Below are positions 35,479-45,466 of a stretch of 64,000 nucleotides of DNA, in pieces. The position numbers and the translations under genes were made by a program. The stretch lies in NCBI RefSeq assembly GCF_000829415.1, contig NZ_AP014637.1:682001-746000 (forward strand). The letters run 5' to 3'. Each line of letters starts with the position of its first letter. Positions within the stretch are counted from its first letter, which is position 1. The notes under the pieces were generated by a model. The model worked only from the letters and a program-made list of their open reading frames with translations, was not told the origin of the DNA and searched no databases. This stretch comes from Pseudomonas sp. StFLB209 (GTDB taxonomy: Bacteria; Pseudomonadota; Gammaproteobacteria; Pseudomonadales; Pseudomonadaceae).

Positions 35479-35819
35479 GATCCTGCTCCGCCTTTTCGGG
35501 TTAACCCCATGGAGTTAAGTTGAACAAACTCCCGCCCGCCACATAAATAAAGAAAATTCTGTAGGACTTTTCCGCACAAGTTACTGCACTATCACCGACA
35601 GTTTTATTGCTTTAAGCATGCAGTTTTATTCGTGCAGTCAAAGCCTGTATCACCATGAACTTAACGCGTTTGAACAGAAAAAACCGGCACTGCTTCACAG
35701 CGGACGGCTTTGCTGACATTTCTGACAGGTAGCCGTCATTCTGCTGACCGGGTTGGCAGGTTATAAGAAACCCCTGATCATGCCGTCCGACCACTGACTT
35801 TCCTGGCGTCCTCCCCGAC
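35479..35819. other. Divergent control region, fimbriae versus RND pump
   Basis: A 341-base gap between divergent operons, AT-rich at 35520-35680. An imperfect 18-bp palindrome TTAACCCCATGGAGTTAA (35501-35518, one mismatched pair) lies 22 bases before the minor subunit start and could be an operator. I found no convincing promoter boxes. Confidence 0.45.
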
Positions 35820-36977
35820 ATGCGTAAATCGACCCGAACCGTACTGGCTGTTGCCGTCCTGGCTGCGCTGGGCAGCAGCGCCTGGCTGCTGACCCGACCT
35901 GGCGCTGTAAGCAAGCCGCCGCTGGCCGCCGTGCCGGTCAAGGTCATCGACCTCAAGGCCGAGGACGTACCGCTGTTCGTGACTGGCATCGGCACCGTGC
36001 AGTCGTTGCAAAGCGTGGTGATCCGGCCACAGGTCGATGGCATCCTTACCCGCGTGCTGGTCAAGGAAGGCCAACAGGTCAAGGCCGGCGACCTGCTGGC
36101 GACCCTCGACGACCGAGCGATTCGCGCCGCGCAAGAACAAGCCAGGGCGCAACTGGCACAGAGTCAGGCGCAGTTGGATGTCGCCCGCCTGGACCTCAAG
36201 CGCTACCGCGACCTGAGCCAGGACAACGGCATCTCGCGGCAGACCCTCGACCAGCAACAGGCGCAGGTCTTCCAGCTTGAAGCCACGGTGCAGGCCAACA
36301 AGGCCACACTTGAAGCAGCCCAGGTGCAGTTGTCCTATACCCGCATCCAGTCACCGGTCACTGGCCGGGTCGGGATTCGCAACGTCGATGAAGGCAACTT
36401 CCTGCGGGTCAGCGACGCCAACGGGCTGTTTTCCGTGACCCAGATCGACCCGGTCGCGGTGGAGTTCGCCCTGCCGCAGCAGATGCTGCCGACCCTGCAA
36501 GGGCTGATTGCCAGTGATTCGCGCGCCCCGGTGCAGGCCTGGCTGGGCGACGATCAGAACGGCACCTTGCTGGGCCAGGGCAAGCTGAGCCTGATTGACA
36601 ATCAGGTCTCGCCCAGCACCGGGACCATTCGGGCCAAGGCACGCTTCGACAATCCTCATCAATCGCTATGGCCAGGCCAGCTGGTCACGGTGAAAATCCA
36701 GACCGATGTGGCCCGCGATGCGCTCAAGGTGCCGCCGCAAGTGGTGCAACGCGGCCTGGAGCAGCATTATGTGTTCCGCATCCGCGACAGCAAGGCCGAG
36801 GTGGTTCCGGTCAAGGTCCTGTTCCAGAACAGCGACATGACCCTGATCAGCGGTGCCAGCCCCGGTGACGTGCTGGTCCAGGACGGCCAGTCGCGGCTCA
36901 AGGCCGGCACCCGGGTCGACGCCAGCGCCGCCCAGCCGCAGTCGCTGAATACCGTGCAGGCGGCGGTGCAGCCATGA
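35820..36977 (+). CDS. RND efflux periplasmic adaptor
   Basis: A 385-residue membrane-fusion protein of the MdtA/MexA type. A hydrophobic N-terminal segment (about 7-25) anchors or exports it. A barrel-sandwich half-motif (VIRPQVDGILTRVLVKEGQQVKAGDLL) is followed by an alpha-hairpin coiled coil (about 100-160), then the second half (LSYTRIQSPVTGRVGIRNVDEGN) and beta-barrel domains. It links the inner-membrane pump to an outer-membrane channel. No lipobox is seen. Its stop overlaps the pump start as ATGA. No outer-membrane channel gene is adjacent, so it probably uses one encoded elsewhere. Confidence 0.93.
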   Translation: MRKSTRTVLAVAVLAALGSSAWLLTRPGAVSKPPLAAVPVKVIDLKAEDVPLFVTGIGTVQSLQSVVIRPQVDGILTRVLVKEGQQVKAGDLLATLDDRAIRAAQEQARAQLAQSQAQLDVARLDLKRYRDLSQDNGISRQTLDQQQAQVFQLEATVQANKATLEAAQVQLSYTRIQSPVTGRVGIRNVDEGNFLRVSDANGLFSVTQIDPVAVEFALPQQMLPTLQGLIASDSRAPVQAWLGDDQNGTLLGQGKLSLIDNQVSPSTGTIRAKARFDNPHQSLWPGQLVTVKIQTDVARDALKVPPQVVQRGLEQHYVFRIRDSKAEVVPVKVLFQNSDMTLISGASPGDVLVQDGQSRLKAGTRVDASAAQPQSLNTVQAAVQP

Positions 36978-39900
36978 GCGACAGCCCAACCCGCCATCAG
37001 CGTTCACTCTCGGCCTGGTGCATCGATCACCCGGTCGCCACCTTGCTACTGACCTTCGCCCTGGTATTGCTGGGCCTGATCGCCTTCACCCGACTGCCGG
37101 TCGCGCCGCTGCCGGAAGCCGAATTCCCCACCATTCAGGTCAGCGCCCAATTGCCGGGCGCCAGCCCGCAGACCATGGCCTCCTCGGTGGCCACCCCGCT
37201 GGAAGTGCAGTTCAGCGCGATTCCCGGCATGACCCAGATGACCTCCAGCAGTGCGCTGGGCTCGACCAGCCTGACCTTGCAGTTCGCCCTGACCAAGAGC
37301 ATCGACACCGCAGCCCAGGAAGTTCAGGCGGCGATCAACACCGCAGCCGGACGCCTGCCGGCCGACATGCCCAACCTGCCGACCTGGCGCAAGGTCAACC
37401 CGGCCGACAGCCCGGTACTGATCCTCAGTGTCAGCTCCGGGCTGATGTCCGGCACCGAACTGAGCGACCTGACCGAGACGCTGCTGGCCCGCCAGCTCAG
37501 CCAGATTGAAGGCGTCGGCCAGGTGTCGGTGTCTGGCCAGCAGCGCCCGGCCATTCGCGTCCAGGCCGCGCCGGAAAAGCTCGCCGCCCTCGGCCTGACC
37601 CTGGCCGACATTCGTCAGGCGGTGCAGCAGACCAGCCTTAACCTGGCCAAGGGCGCGCTGTATGGCAAAGACAGCGTTTCGACCCTGTCGGCCAACGACC
37701 AGTTGTTCGACCCTGAAGATTACGCGCAACTGATTGTCGCCTACCGCAACGGTGCGCCGGTTTACCTCAAGGACGTGGCGAAGGTGGTGCATGGTGCCGA
37801 GAACGCCTATGTCCAGGCCTGGTCCGGTCAGCAGCCCGGCCTGAGCCTGGTGGTGTTCCGCCAGCCGGGCGCCAATATCGTCGAGACCGTCGACCGGGTG
37901 CTGGGCCAGTTGCCGCGCCTGACCGCGATGCTGCCGGCCTCGGTGGAGGTGTCGGTGCTCAATGACCGCACCCGCACCATCCGCGCCTCGCTGCATGAAG
38001 TGGAACTGACCCTGGGCATTGCAGTGCTGCTGGTGGTCGCGGTGATGGCGCTGTTTCTGCGCCAGTGGTCAGCGACCCTGATCGTCACCAGCGTCCTGGC
38101 CGTATCACTGATCGCCAGTTGCGCACTGATGTACCTGTTTGGCTTCAGCCTCAATAACCTGACCCTGGTGGCGATCGTGATTGCGGTGGGCTTCGTGGTC
38201 GACGATGCCATTGTGGTGGTGGAGAACATCCACCGCCATCTGGAAGCCGGCGAAGGCATGCGCGAAGCGGCCATCAAGGGCTCGGGGGAAATCGGCTTCA
38301 CTGTGGTGTCGATCAGCTTCTCGCTGGTTGCCGCGTTCATTCCGCTACTGTTCATGGGCGGTGTGGTGGGCCGGTTGTTCAAGGAGTTTGCCCTGACCGC
38401 CACCGCGACCATCCTGATTTCCGTGGTGGTGTCGCTGACGCTGGCACCGACCCTGGCAGCGTTGCTCATGCGCGCGCCCAGCCACGATCAACACAGCAAG
38501 CCGGGGTTTGGTGAACGCCTGCTGAGCCTCTACGAACGTGGTCTGCGCAAGGCGCTGGCTCATCAGCGCATCACCCTTGGGGTATTCGGCCTGACCGTGG
38601 CCCTGGCGGTGGTCGGCTACGTGCTGATTCCCAAGGGTTTCTTTCCGGTGCAGGACACCGGCATGGTGTTGGGCACCACCGATGCGGCCGGTGATATCTC
38701 TTATCCCGACATGGTCGCCAAGCATAAAGAACTGGCCAGAATCGTCAGCGCCGACCCGGCGGTCCAGGCGTTCTCGCATTCGGTGGGTGCCTCGGGCAGC
38801 AACCAGACCCTGGCCAGCGGGCGCTTCTGGATTTCCCTCAAGCCGCGTGGCGAACGCGATGTATCGGCCAGTCAGTTCATTGATCGGATTCGTCCGCAAT
38901 TGACCAGGGTGCCCGGCATCGTCATGTACCTGCGCGCCGGCCAGGACATCAACCTCAGCCCTGGCCCCAGCCGCAGCCAGTATCAATACGTGCTCAAGAG
39001 CAACGATGGCGAGCAGCTCAACCTGTGGACCCAGCGCCTGACCGAAAAACTGCGGGAAAACCCGGCATTGCGCGACCTGTCCAACGACTTGCAATTGGGC
39101 GGCAGCATCACTCACATCGACATCGACCGGCGTGCAGCGGCGCGCTTCGGGCTGACCACTGCCGACGTCGACCAGGCCCTTTATGATGCCTTCGGTCAGC
39201 GCCAGATCAGTGAGTTCCAGACCGACACCAACCAGTACAAGGTGATTCTTGAACTCGATGCCCGGCAACGTGGCCGCGCTGAAAGCCTGAGCTACTTCTA
39301 CCTGCGCTCACCGCTGACCGACGAGATGGTGCCGCTGTCTGCCGTGGCCAGTGTCGGTGCACCGGTGATGGGACCGTTGTCGATCAGCCATGACGGCATG
39401 TTCCCGGCCGCCAACCTGTCATTCAATCTGGCCCCCGGCATCGCGCTGGGCGATGCGGTGCGCATGGTCGAGCAGGCCAAGGCCGAAATCGACATGCCGA
39501 CCTCGATCATCGGCACCTTCCAGGGCGCCGCGCAGGCGTTCCAGAGTTCGCTGGCCAACCAGCCGTGGCTGATCCTCGCCGCGCTGGTGGCGGTGTACAT
39601 CATCCTCGGGGTGCTTTACGAGAGCTTCGTCCACCCGCTGACGATCATCTCCACGCTACCCTCGGCGGGGATTGGCGCACTGCTGCTGTTGTGGATGATG
39701 GGCCATGACTTCTCGATCATGGCGTTGATTGGCGTGGTGCTGCTGATTGGTATCGTCAAGAAGAACGGCATCCTGCTGGTCGACTTTGCCCTGGAGGCGC
39801 ATCGCAATCAGGGCCTTTCGCCACACGATGCGATTTACACCGCCTGCCTGACGCGCTTTCGGCCGATCATGATGACCACCCTGGCCGCCTTGTTCGGTGC

Positions 39901-40090
39901 CCTGCCGCTGATGTTCGGGTTTGGCGCCGGTGCCGAGTTGCGCCAGCCGCTGGGGATCGCGGTGGTCGGTGGACTGCTGCTCAGCCAGGTGCTGACCCTG
40001 TTCACCACACCGGTGATCTACCTGCAACTCGAACGCGTGTTCCACCGCCGCCAGAACGCCCCGGCCACTGGCCAGGCGCTTCACACCTGA
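36974..40090 (+). CDS. RND multidrug-type efflux pump
   Basis: A 1038-residue inner-membrane pump of the hydrophobe/amphiphile family, with 12 helices and two large periplasmic loops. The proton-relay aspartates are in VGFVVDDAIVVVENIHRH. Other markers are PEAEFPTIQVSAQLPGASP near the N-terminus and LIGIVKKNGILLVDFALEA in the second half. The related MdtB/MdtC type is the closest look-alike. The substrate is unknown; the downstream heavy-metal-type two-component pair does not by itself imply metal export, since CusA-type metal motifs were not evident. Confidence 0.94.
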   Translation: MSDSPTRHQRSLSAWCIDHPVATLLLTFALVLLGLIAFTRLPVAPLPEAEFPTIQVSAQLPGASPQTMASSVATPLEVQFSAIPGMTQMTSSSALGSTSLTLQFALTKSIDTAAQEVQAAINTAAGRLPADMPNLPTWRKVNPADSPVLILSVSSGLMSGTELSDLTETLLARQLSQIEGVGQVSVSGQQRPAIRVQAAPEKLAALGLTLADIRQAVQQTSLNLAKGALYGKDSVSTLSANDQLFDPEDYAQLIVAYRNGAPVYLKDVAKVVHGAENAYVQAWSGQQPGLSLVVFRQPGANIVETVDRVLGQLPRLTAMLPASVEVSVLNDRTRTIRASLHEVELTLGIAVLLVVAVMALFLRQWSATLIVTSVLAVSLIASCALMYLFGFSLNNLTLVAIVIAVGFVVDDAIVVVENIHRHLEAGEGMREAAIKGSGEIGFTVVSISFSLVAAFIPLLFMGGVVGRLFKEFALTATATILISVVVSLTLAPTLAALLMRAPSHDQHSKPGFGERLLSLYERGLRKALAHQRITLGVFGLTVALAVVGYVLIPKGFFPVQDTGMVLGTTDAAGDISYPDMVAKHKELARIVSADPAVQAFSHSVGASGSNQTLASGRFWISLKPRGERDVSASQFIDRIRPQLTRVPGIVMYLRAGQDINLSPGPSRSQYQYVLKSNDGEQLNLWTQRLTEKLRENPALRDLSNDLQLGGSITHIDIDRRAAARFGLTTADVDQALYDAFGQRQISEFQTDTNQYKVILELDARQRGRAESLSYFYLRSPLTDEMVPLSAVASVGAPVMGPLSISHDGMFPAANLSFNLAPGIALGDAVRMVEQAKAEIDMPTSIIGTFQGAAQAFQSSLANQPWLILAALVAVYIILGVLYESFVHPLTIISTLPSAGIGALLLLWMMGHDFSIMALIGVVLLIGIVKKNGILLVDFALEAHRNQGLSPHDAIYTACLTRFRPIMMTTLAALFGALPLMFGFGAGAELRQPLGIAVVGGLLLSQVLTLFTTPVIYLQLERVFHRRQNAPATGQALHT

Positions 40091-40100
40091 GAGGTTGCGC

Positions 40101-40778
40101 ATGCGCGTGCTGATTATCGAAGACGAACAGAAAACCGCTGACTACCTGCATCGCGGCCTGAGCGAACAGGGCTATAGCGTGGATCTGGCCGCCGATGGCA
40201 TCGAGGGTCTGCACCTGGGTCTGGAGCACGACTACGCGGTGATCATCCTCGACGTCATGCTGCCGGGCCTGGATGGCTTCGGTGTGCTACGCGCCTTGCG
40301 TGCGCGTAAACAGACCCCGGTGATCATGCTCACCGCCCGCGAGCAGGTCGACGACCGGATTCGGGGCCTGCGCGAAGGCGCCGATGACTATCTGGGCAAG
40401 CCGTTTTCGTTCCTTGAACTGGTCGCCCGCCTGCAAGCCCTGACCCGTCGCAGCAGCACCCAGGAGCCGGTGCAGATCAGCATTGATGACCTGCGCATCG
40501 ATCTGCTCAGCCGCAAGGCCAGCCGTGCCGGCGTGCGCCTGGAATTGACCGCCAAAGAGTTTGCCCTGCTCAGCGTGCTGGCGCGCCGCCACGGCGAGAT
40601 CCTGTCCAAGACCTCCATCGCCGAGCAGGTCTGGGACATCAACTTCGACAGCGACACCAATGTCGTCGAGGTGGCCATCAAGCGTCTGCGGGCCAAGCTC
40701 GACGGCCCCCATGAACATAAACTGCTGCACACCATCCGTGGCATGGGCTATGTGCTGGAAGATCGCCGTGCGGGCTGA
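40101..40778 (+). CDS. OmpR-family response regulator
   Basis: A 225-residue regulator with receiver domain (phospho-acceptor D51 in VIILDVMLPGLDG) and winged-helix DNA-binding domain (about 125-222). It resembles the CusR/IrlR group. The ATG at 40101 is preceded by GAGG and preferred to the TTG six bases upstream. It begins 10 bases after the pump gene, so it is probably in the same transcript and may regulate the pump. Its last codons overlap the kinase start. Confidence 0.94.
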   Translation: MRVLIIEDEQKTADYLHRGLSEQGYSVDLAADGIEGLHLGLEHDYAVIILDVMLPGLDGFGVLRALRARKQTPVIMLTAREQVDDRIRGLREGADDYLGKPFSFLELVARLQALTRRSSTQEPVQISIDDLRIDLLSRKASRAGVRLELTAKEFALLSVLARRHGEILSKTSIAEQVWDINFDSDTNVVEVAIKRLRAKLDGPHEHKLLHTIRGMGYVLEDRRAG

Positions 40779-42135
40779 CTCCATTGCCCTGCGCCTGGGC
40801 AGCCTGTTCGCTCTGGTGGCCTTCGGTGTCTTCACCCTGATCGGCTGGGCGCTGTACCTGCAGGTCGACAAGCACCTGGACCTGCTGCCCGAGGCAGAAG
40901 TCGACGCACGCTATAGCGTGCTCGAATCGACAGTCAATCGCTTCGGCGACTTGCAGCACTGGAGCAAGCTCGGCAACAAGCTCAACCTGCTCAGCGAGGA
41001 GGATAAGCGTATCCGCTTCTGGGTGGTCAGCGATCATCCAGACTACGAGTATGGCAACCCCGACCCGCACATCCGCCGCTTCGCTCGTGGGCCGCTGGGC
41101 ATGCGTGATTTGCTGCTGCCCGGCCAGCGTTTCCCGTACAAGGTGCTGGTCAGCGAGTTTCCCGCCAAAGACCAGCGCCCGGCCCTGCGCTTTCTCACCG
41201 CCATCGACACCCAGACCTTCTGGCAGACCCAGCACTCCTTGGTGGTCGCGCTGGTCAGCCTGGCGGTGATCGGCATTCTGCTCGCCTCACTGCTGGGTTA
41301 CTGGGTCGCGCGCATCGGCCTGCGGCCGCTGACCAGCCTGTCGCTGGAGGCTCACAAGCTGTCACCGCCGCATCTGTCCGCCCGTCTGCAACTGTCACCC
41401 TTGCCCCCGGAGCTGGAGCAGTTCGTCAACGCCTTCAACGCGACACTGGGCCGGGTCGAACAGGCTTACTCGCGGCTGGAGTCATTCAACGCCGACGTGG
41501 CCCATGAACTGCGCTCGCCACTGACCAACCTGATCGGCCAGACCCAGGTGGCGCTGACCCGTGGCCGCTCGGCCGAGCATTACTTCGAGGTCCTGCAATC
41601 GAACCTCGAAGAGCTGGAACGGCTGCGCTCGATCATCAATGACATGCTGTTTCTGGCCAGCGCCGATCAGGGCGGCAAAGCCAGTGAACTGACCAGTGTG
41701 TCGCTGGCCGAGGAAGTGGCGACAACCCTGGAATATCTGGACTTCATCCTTGAGGACGCGCAGGTTGCGGTGCAGGTGCACGGCGATGCCAGCGTCCCGA
41801 TCGAGAAGGCCCAGTTGCGCCGCGCGCTGATCAACCTGCTGCACAACGCCGTACAGCACACCAGCGCCGGGCAGACTATTCGCGTCGCTATCGAGCGGCT
41901 TGAGCAACAGGTTCACATCGGCGTCAGCAATCCGGGGCCGGCGATTGCTGACGAGCATCTGCCGATGCTGTTCGAGCGCTTCTATCGGGTCGATGCCTCA
42001 CGCAGTAACAGCGGCGCCAACCATGGTCTGGGCCTGGCCATCGTCAAGGCCATCGCGCTGATGCACGGCGGCACGGTGTTCGTGACCAGCCGCGACGGAA
42101 TCAACACCTTCGGTGTCAGCCTGCCGAACCGCTGA
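40768..42135 (+). CDS. Membrane sensor histidine kinase (CusS-like)
   Basis: A 455-residue kinase: helix 1 (about 11-31), a periplasmic sensor of about 125 residues, helix 2 (about 157-180), HAMP, phospho-acceptor H246 in DVAHELRSPLTN, then N box (LRRALINLLHNAVQHT) and G boxes (FERFYRVDASRS, GLGLAIVKAI). The start is taken as GTG at 40768, which overlaps the regulator gene by 11 bases; no ATG lies at a suitable place. It should phosphorylate the adjacent regulator. The sensed signal is unknown. Confidence 0.92.
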   Translation: MRADSIALRLGSLFALVAFGVFTLIGWALYLQVDKHLDLLPEAEVDARYSVLESTVNRFGDLQHWSKLGNKLNLLSEEDKRIRFWVVSDHPDYEYGNPDPHIRRFARGPLGMRDLLLPGQRFPYKVLVSEFPAKDQRPALRFLTAIDTQTFWQTQHSLVVALVSLAVIGILLASLLGYWVARIGLRPLTSLSLEAHKLSPPHLSARLQLSPLPPELEQFVNAFNATLGRVEQAYSRLESFNADVAHELRSPLTNLIGQTQVALTRGRSAEHYFEVLQSNLEELERLRSIINDMLFLASADQGGKASELTSVSLAEEVATTLEYLDFILEDAQVAVQVHGDASVPIEKAQLRRALINLLHNAVQHTSAGQTIRVAIERLEQQVHIGVSNPGPAIADEHLPMLFERFYRVDASRSNSGANHGLGLAIVKAIALMHGGTVFVTSRDGINTFGVSLPNR

Positions 42136-42274
42136 ACGGCACTTGCGAAAAACGGCAGGCGATTGGTCTATTGATCGGCGGCGTCCTGCCGAAAACCTGA
42201 TATACCGATAAAAATCAGTTCCAGAGCCTGCGGCATGAACGGATCGCCGCCGCCCCTTAAGTCGAGTGGCTGCA

Positions 42275-43783
42275 ATGAACGTACCTGCTGGCTGGATACG
42301 CTCCGAGCTTCTGTTGATCTGTGGCAGCCTGCTGTCATTGATCGCCATTCTGGGCATCGTCGCCTCGTTGCTGATGCGCGAGCGCAACGACGCGCTGCTC
42401 AGCGCCACCCGCGCGGCGTCCAATATCGTGCGGCTGATCGAAGCCGATGTGGTGCGCAGCGCCGAACTCTATGACGCCTCGATCAACGGGATGATCAACG
42501 CCTGGCAACATGAGCGCCTGCGCCAGTTACCCGACGATCTGCGCCATCAGGTTCTGTTTGATCGTGCCGCAGCAGCGCCCTATAAAGGTGACCTGTTATT
42601 GCTCGACCAGAACGGCAATGTACTTGCCGACTCCTTGCCCGGTGCCCGGCGCGAGGAGAACTTCGCCGACCGCCCGTTCTTTCAACATCACCGCGACAGC
42701 AACCTGCCCGGGCTGCACATCAGCCAGCCATTCAAGGCCCGCTGGGGCTTCAAGGACTGGTGCATCAGCTTCAGTCGCCGCTTGTCGGGGCCCAACGGTG
42801 AGTTTCTCGGGGTGGCCGGCGCGGCCATGCGTCTGGCCTACTTCAAGCCGTTGTTCCGCAGCCAGTCGCTGGGGCCGGACAGCAGCCTGAGCCTGATGAA
42901 TACCCAAGGTGTACTGCTGGTCCGGGAGCCGGTCGAGGCCGATGAAGACCAGACCGGCACCGTGATGGCCGGCAACGCCAACTACCAGCACATTCTCGAG
43001 CTGCCTGAAGGCAGTTTCGTGGGCATGTCGGTAGAGCACCGGCATCGGCACCTGTATACCTTTTCCAGGGTCAGGGGCCTGCCACTGGTGGTGGTCATCA
43101 GCCAGCCGGAATCGGCCGTCTATGCCGCCTGGCAGCGCAATGCCTTGCTGGTCGGCAGCGCCACCGGCGTGCTGTGCCTGGGGATCCTGTGGCTGACCGT
43201 CCTGCTGCGCCGCGAACTGCGCCGCCGCCAGCGGGCGGAGAACATACTGGCCGGGTTGGCTGCCACCGATGCCCTGACCGGCCTGCCGAACCGTCGCCAG
43301 CTCGACCTGACCCTGGCCAGCGAGTGGAGCCGCGCACAGCGCTGCGGTGATCCGCTGTCGCTACTGATGATCGATGTAGACCACTTTCGCCGCTTCAATG
43401 AACGCCACGGGCACCTGGGCGGCGACAAGGCATTGCGTCAGGTCGCCCAGTGCATCGCCGGCAACGCCCGGCGCGCCGGTGATTTTGCCGCGCGTTATGG
43501 TGGCGAAGAGTTTCTGCTGATACTGCCCAATACCGAGCGTCAAGGGGCATTGGCCATGGCCGAGACCATTCGCCAGGCCATCATGACCCTGCCTGCCGTC
43601 GAGCATGATCAGCAGGCGATTACCGTGAGTATTGGTGTGACCACGGCAAGCGTCAGCAAGCATGACGACCTGAGCGCGTTCATCGAGAGCGCTGACAAGG
43701 CGCTGTACAACGCCAAGCATCACGGCCGTAACCGGGTGGAATTTATTGATTACGCACAAACGCCAACCGCCAGGGCGGTTTAG
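42275..43783 (+). CDS. Membrane diguanylate cyclase with Cache-type sensor
   Basis: A 502-residue protein making cyclic-di-GMP. Helix 1 (about 11-33) is followed by a periplasmic dCache-like sensor (about 40-285), helix 2 (about 291-311) and a GGDEF domain with an intact GGEEF active site at 409-413. An inhibitory I-site RxxD (R400-D403) precedes it by five residues, so product feedback is expected. The ATG at 42275 is preferred to a GTG nine bases upstream. It lies 139 bases after the kinase gene and may be separate. Its last bases form part of a strong hairpin. Confidence 0.93.
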   Translation: MNVPAGWIRSELLLICGSLLSLIAILGIVASLLMRERNDALLSATRAASNIVRLIEADVVRSAELYDASINGMINAWQHERLRQLPDDLRHQVLFDRAAAAPYKGDLLLLDQNGNVLADSLPGARREENFADRPFFQHHRDSNLPGLHISQPFKARWGFKDWCISFSRRLSGPNGEFLGVAGAAMRLAYFKPLFRSQSLGPDSSLSLMNTQGVLLVREPVEADEDQTGTVMAGNANYQHILELPEGSFVGMSVEHRHRHLYTFSRVRGLPLVVVISQPESAVYAAWQRNALLVGSATGVLCLGILWLTVLLRRELRRRQRAENILAGLAATDALTGLPNRRQLDLTLASEWSRAQRCGDPLSLLMIDVDHFRRFNERHGHLGGDKALRQVAQCIAGNARRAGDFAARYGGEEFLLILPNTERQGALAMAETIRQAIMTLPAVEHDQQAITVSIGVTTASVSKHDDLSAFIESADKALYNAKHHGRNRVEFIDYAQTPTARAV

Positions 43784-43799
43784 CCGCTGGCGGTTGGCG
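43761..43799. terminator. Long hairpin overlapping the 3' end of the cyclase gene
   Basis: CGCCAACCGCCAG at 43761-43773 pairs exactly with CTGGCGGTTGGCG at 43787-43799. The stem starts inside the cyclase coding region and the stop codon is in the loop. No T tract; likely a shared 3' end for the convergent genes. Confidence 0.6.
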
Positions 43800-43829
43800 T
43801 GATGGCATCCTTGCCGGTCAAACGTGCCC

Positions 43830-44303
43830 TTAATGATTGGCAGCGCGCACTTGATCGCGCAGCGCCTTAACCTTGTCGTGGTTGGCCTGAGCACCTTGCA
43901 ACTGACGGTCGATCAGGCCGGTGACGTTAGCTGGCAGGGACTTTTCAACCGCTTTCTGACGAGCGTCTTTGTAAGCCTTGAGCGCTACATCCTCACCGCG
44001 CTCAACCTCATTGAGGATCGCTTCATCACTCTTGCCGGTAACCAGTGACTTGAGGTCTACCCAGGCGCGGTGCAGCGTGCCGCTGACGCTCGAAGAAGTC
44101 TCCGGGTCGCCGCCCAAGGCGCGAACCTCGGCTTGCAACTCAGTTACGGCGCTGGCGCAATCGCTGGCACGGGTCTGGAAGAACTGCTTGATGGCAGGGT
44201 TCTTGATGTCTTCAGCACTGGTCTCAAAGCCCTTCTGGCCATCTTTGCTGGTTTCGATCAGGTCGTTGAGCAGGTTGATCGATTCTTTGTTGATGTCAGT
44301 CAT
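43830..44303 (-). CDS. DUF2383 (PA2169-type) four-helix bundle protein
   Basis: A 157-residue cytoplasmic protein of the PA2169 family, ferritin-like helical bundles often linked to stress and stationary phase; the function is not established. Typical segments are INLLNDLIETSKDGQKGFE at the N-terminus and LHRAWVDLKS in the middle. The ATG at 44303 is chosen because GGAAGG lies 9 bases upstream; an ATG at 44312 would overlap that site. Confidence 0.9.
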   Translation of the reverse strand: MTDINKESINLLNDLIETSKDGQKGFETSAEDIKNPAIKQFFQTRASDCASAVTELQAEVRALGGDPETSSSVSGTLHRAWVDLKSLVTGKSDEAILNEVERGEDVALKAYKDARQKAVEKSLPANVTGLIDRQLQGAQANHDKVKALRDQVRAANH

Positions 44304-44514
44304 TTCACTCATCCTTCCTAGGCAGTTGATACCAAATTGGGTGTGGCTGCCTGGAGAGTTGCATGGCCTGTGCCAGCTTTTTCGATTCCATTTTTATGTT
44401 TAATTTCAAATACTTAACAAAAAACCTGAAAAACCATGCGTTGCGTTCTGCATGAAGTTGCTTTTTGCCAGCATGCAGACTGCAAGTCTGGCTATCAGCC
44501 ATGCCGAACAGTGA

Positions 44515-45408
44515 TCAGGCCGTGCGCGTCAAGCGCTTGCTCAATGCCTGCCTGATCCGCTCGCCATACAAGCCCACAGCCAGACCGCAGACTATAAGCA
44601 GCACGGCAACCACCTTGATTGCCGAAAGGCGCTCGTTAAAAATCAGTGCCGAACCAAGCATGCCGAAGATCGGCACCAACAGTGACAGCGGCGCCACCGT
44701 CGAAACCGGGTATTGCCTGAGCAGCGAGTTCCAGACCCAGTAGGCAAACAAGGTATTGGGGTACACCTGAAACAGGATCGACGACACGGCACGCCAATCC
44801 ATTTGCGCGACCAGTACGCCATAACCCTGCGTGCCATTGACCCCGTAATCGAGCAGCAACAGCGGGAGCGGCGCAAAGGCGCTGGACCAGACCAGAAAGG
44901 CAAACACTTGAGTCGTTTTGGCCTTCTTGATGATGATGTTGGCCACACTCCAGGCCAAGGCACCGAACAGCACCAGCGCCAGTCCGGTCACGCTGACCGA
45001 ACCATCGGCAATCAAGATGATGCTCGACAAGCCACCCAGCGCGATGACGATACCGGCCAATTGAAAGCGTGTGATCTTTTCCTTGAACACCCAGCCGCCC
45101 AGCAAAATCGTGAAGAAGGCACTGAACTGCAGCACCAGTGAAGCGATACCGGCCGACAGCCCGGACTTGATCCCCAGATTCACCACCCCCCACAGGCCGA
45201 TGCCGAACACCAGCCCGTAACCTGCAATGTAGCGCCAAGGCACATTCGGCCTGGGGATGAACAGGATGGCCGGCAGTGCGCAGAGTGCGAAACGAATGGC
45301 GGCGAGCATCAGCGGATCGACGCTGTGCAGGCCCAGTTTGATGACCGAAAAGTTGAAGCCCCAGATAGCAGTGATCAGGATGGCCAGCAGCAAGTGGTGA
45401 AGTTTCAT
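44515..45408 (-). CDS. EamA-family (DMT) transporter
   Basis: A 297-residue inner-membrane transporter with ten helices in two EamA repeats of the drug/metabolite transporter superfamily, probably an amino-acid or metabolite exporter of the YdcZ/RhtA/EamA kind. Repeat 1 begins LLAILITAIWGFNFSVIKLG, and each repeat ends with the conserved E-rich loop (FKEKIT, FNERLS). The ATG at 45408 follows from the first helix; longer frames upstream have no homology. It lies about 60 bases after the deleted MFS gene. Confidence 0.9.
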   Translation of the reverse strand: MKLHHLLLAILITAIWGFNFSVIKLGLHSVDPLMLAAIRFALCALPAILFIPRPNVPWRYIAGYGLVFGIGLWGVVNLGIKSGLSAGIASLVLQFSAFFTILLGGWVFKEKITRFQLAGIVIALGGLSSIILIADGSVSVTGLALVLFGALAWSVANIIIKKAKTTQVFAFLVWSSAFAPLPLLLLDYGVNGTQGYGVLVAQMDWRAVSSILFQVYPNTLFAYWVWNSLLRQYPVSTVAPLSLLVPIFGMLGSALIFNERLSAIKVVAVLLIVCGLAVGLYGERIRQALSKRLTRTA

Positions 45409-45466
45409 AAACGCCTTGACGCGTAATTGAGTGAGGGTGCAGACAAATGCAGAGTGATGTACAGGG

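Noticed and set aside
36974..40090. The RND pump as a CusA-type metal exporter
   Set aside because: The downstream regulator pair is of the heavy-metal type, but the adaptor and pump look like the multidrug (MdtAB) type and no metal-binding methionine cluster was evident.
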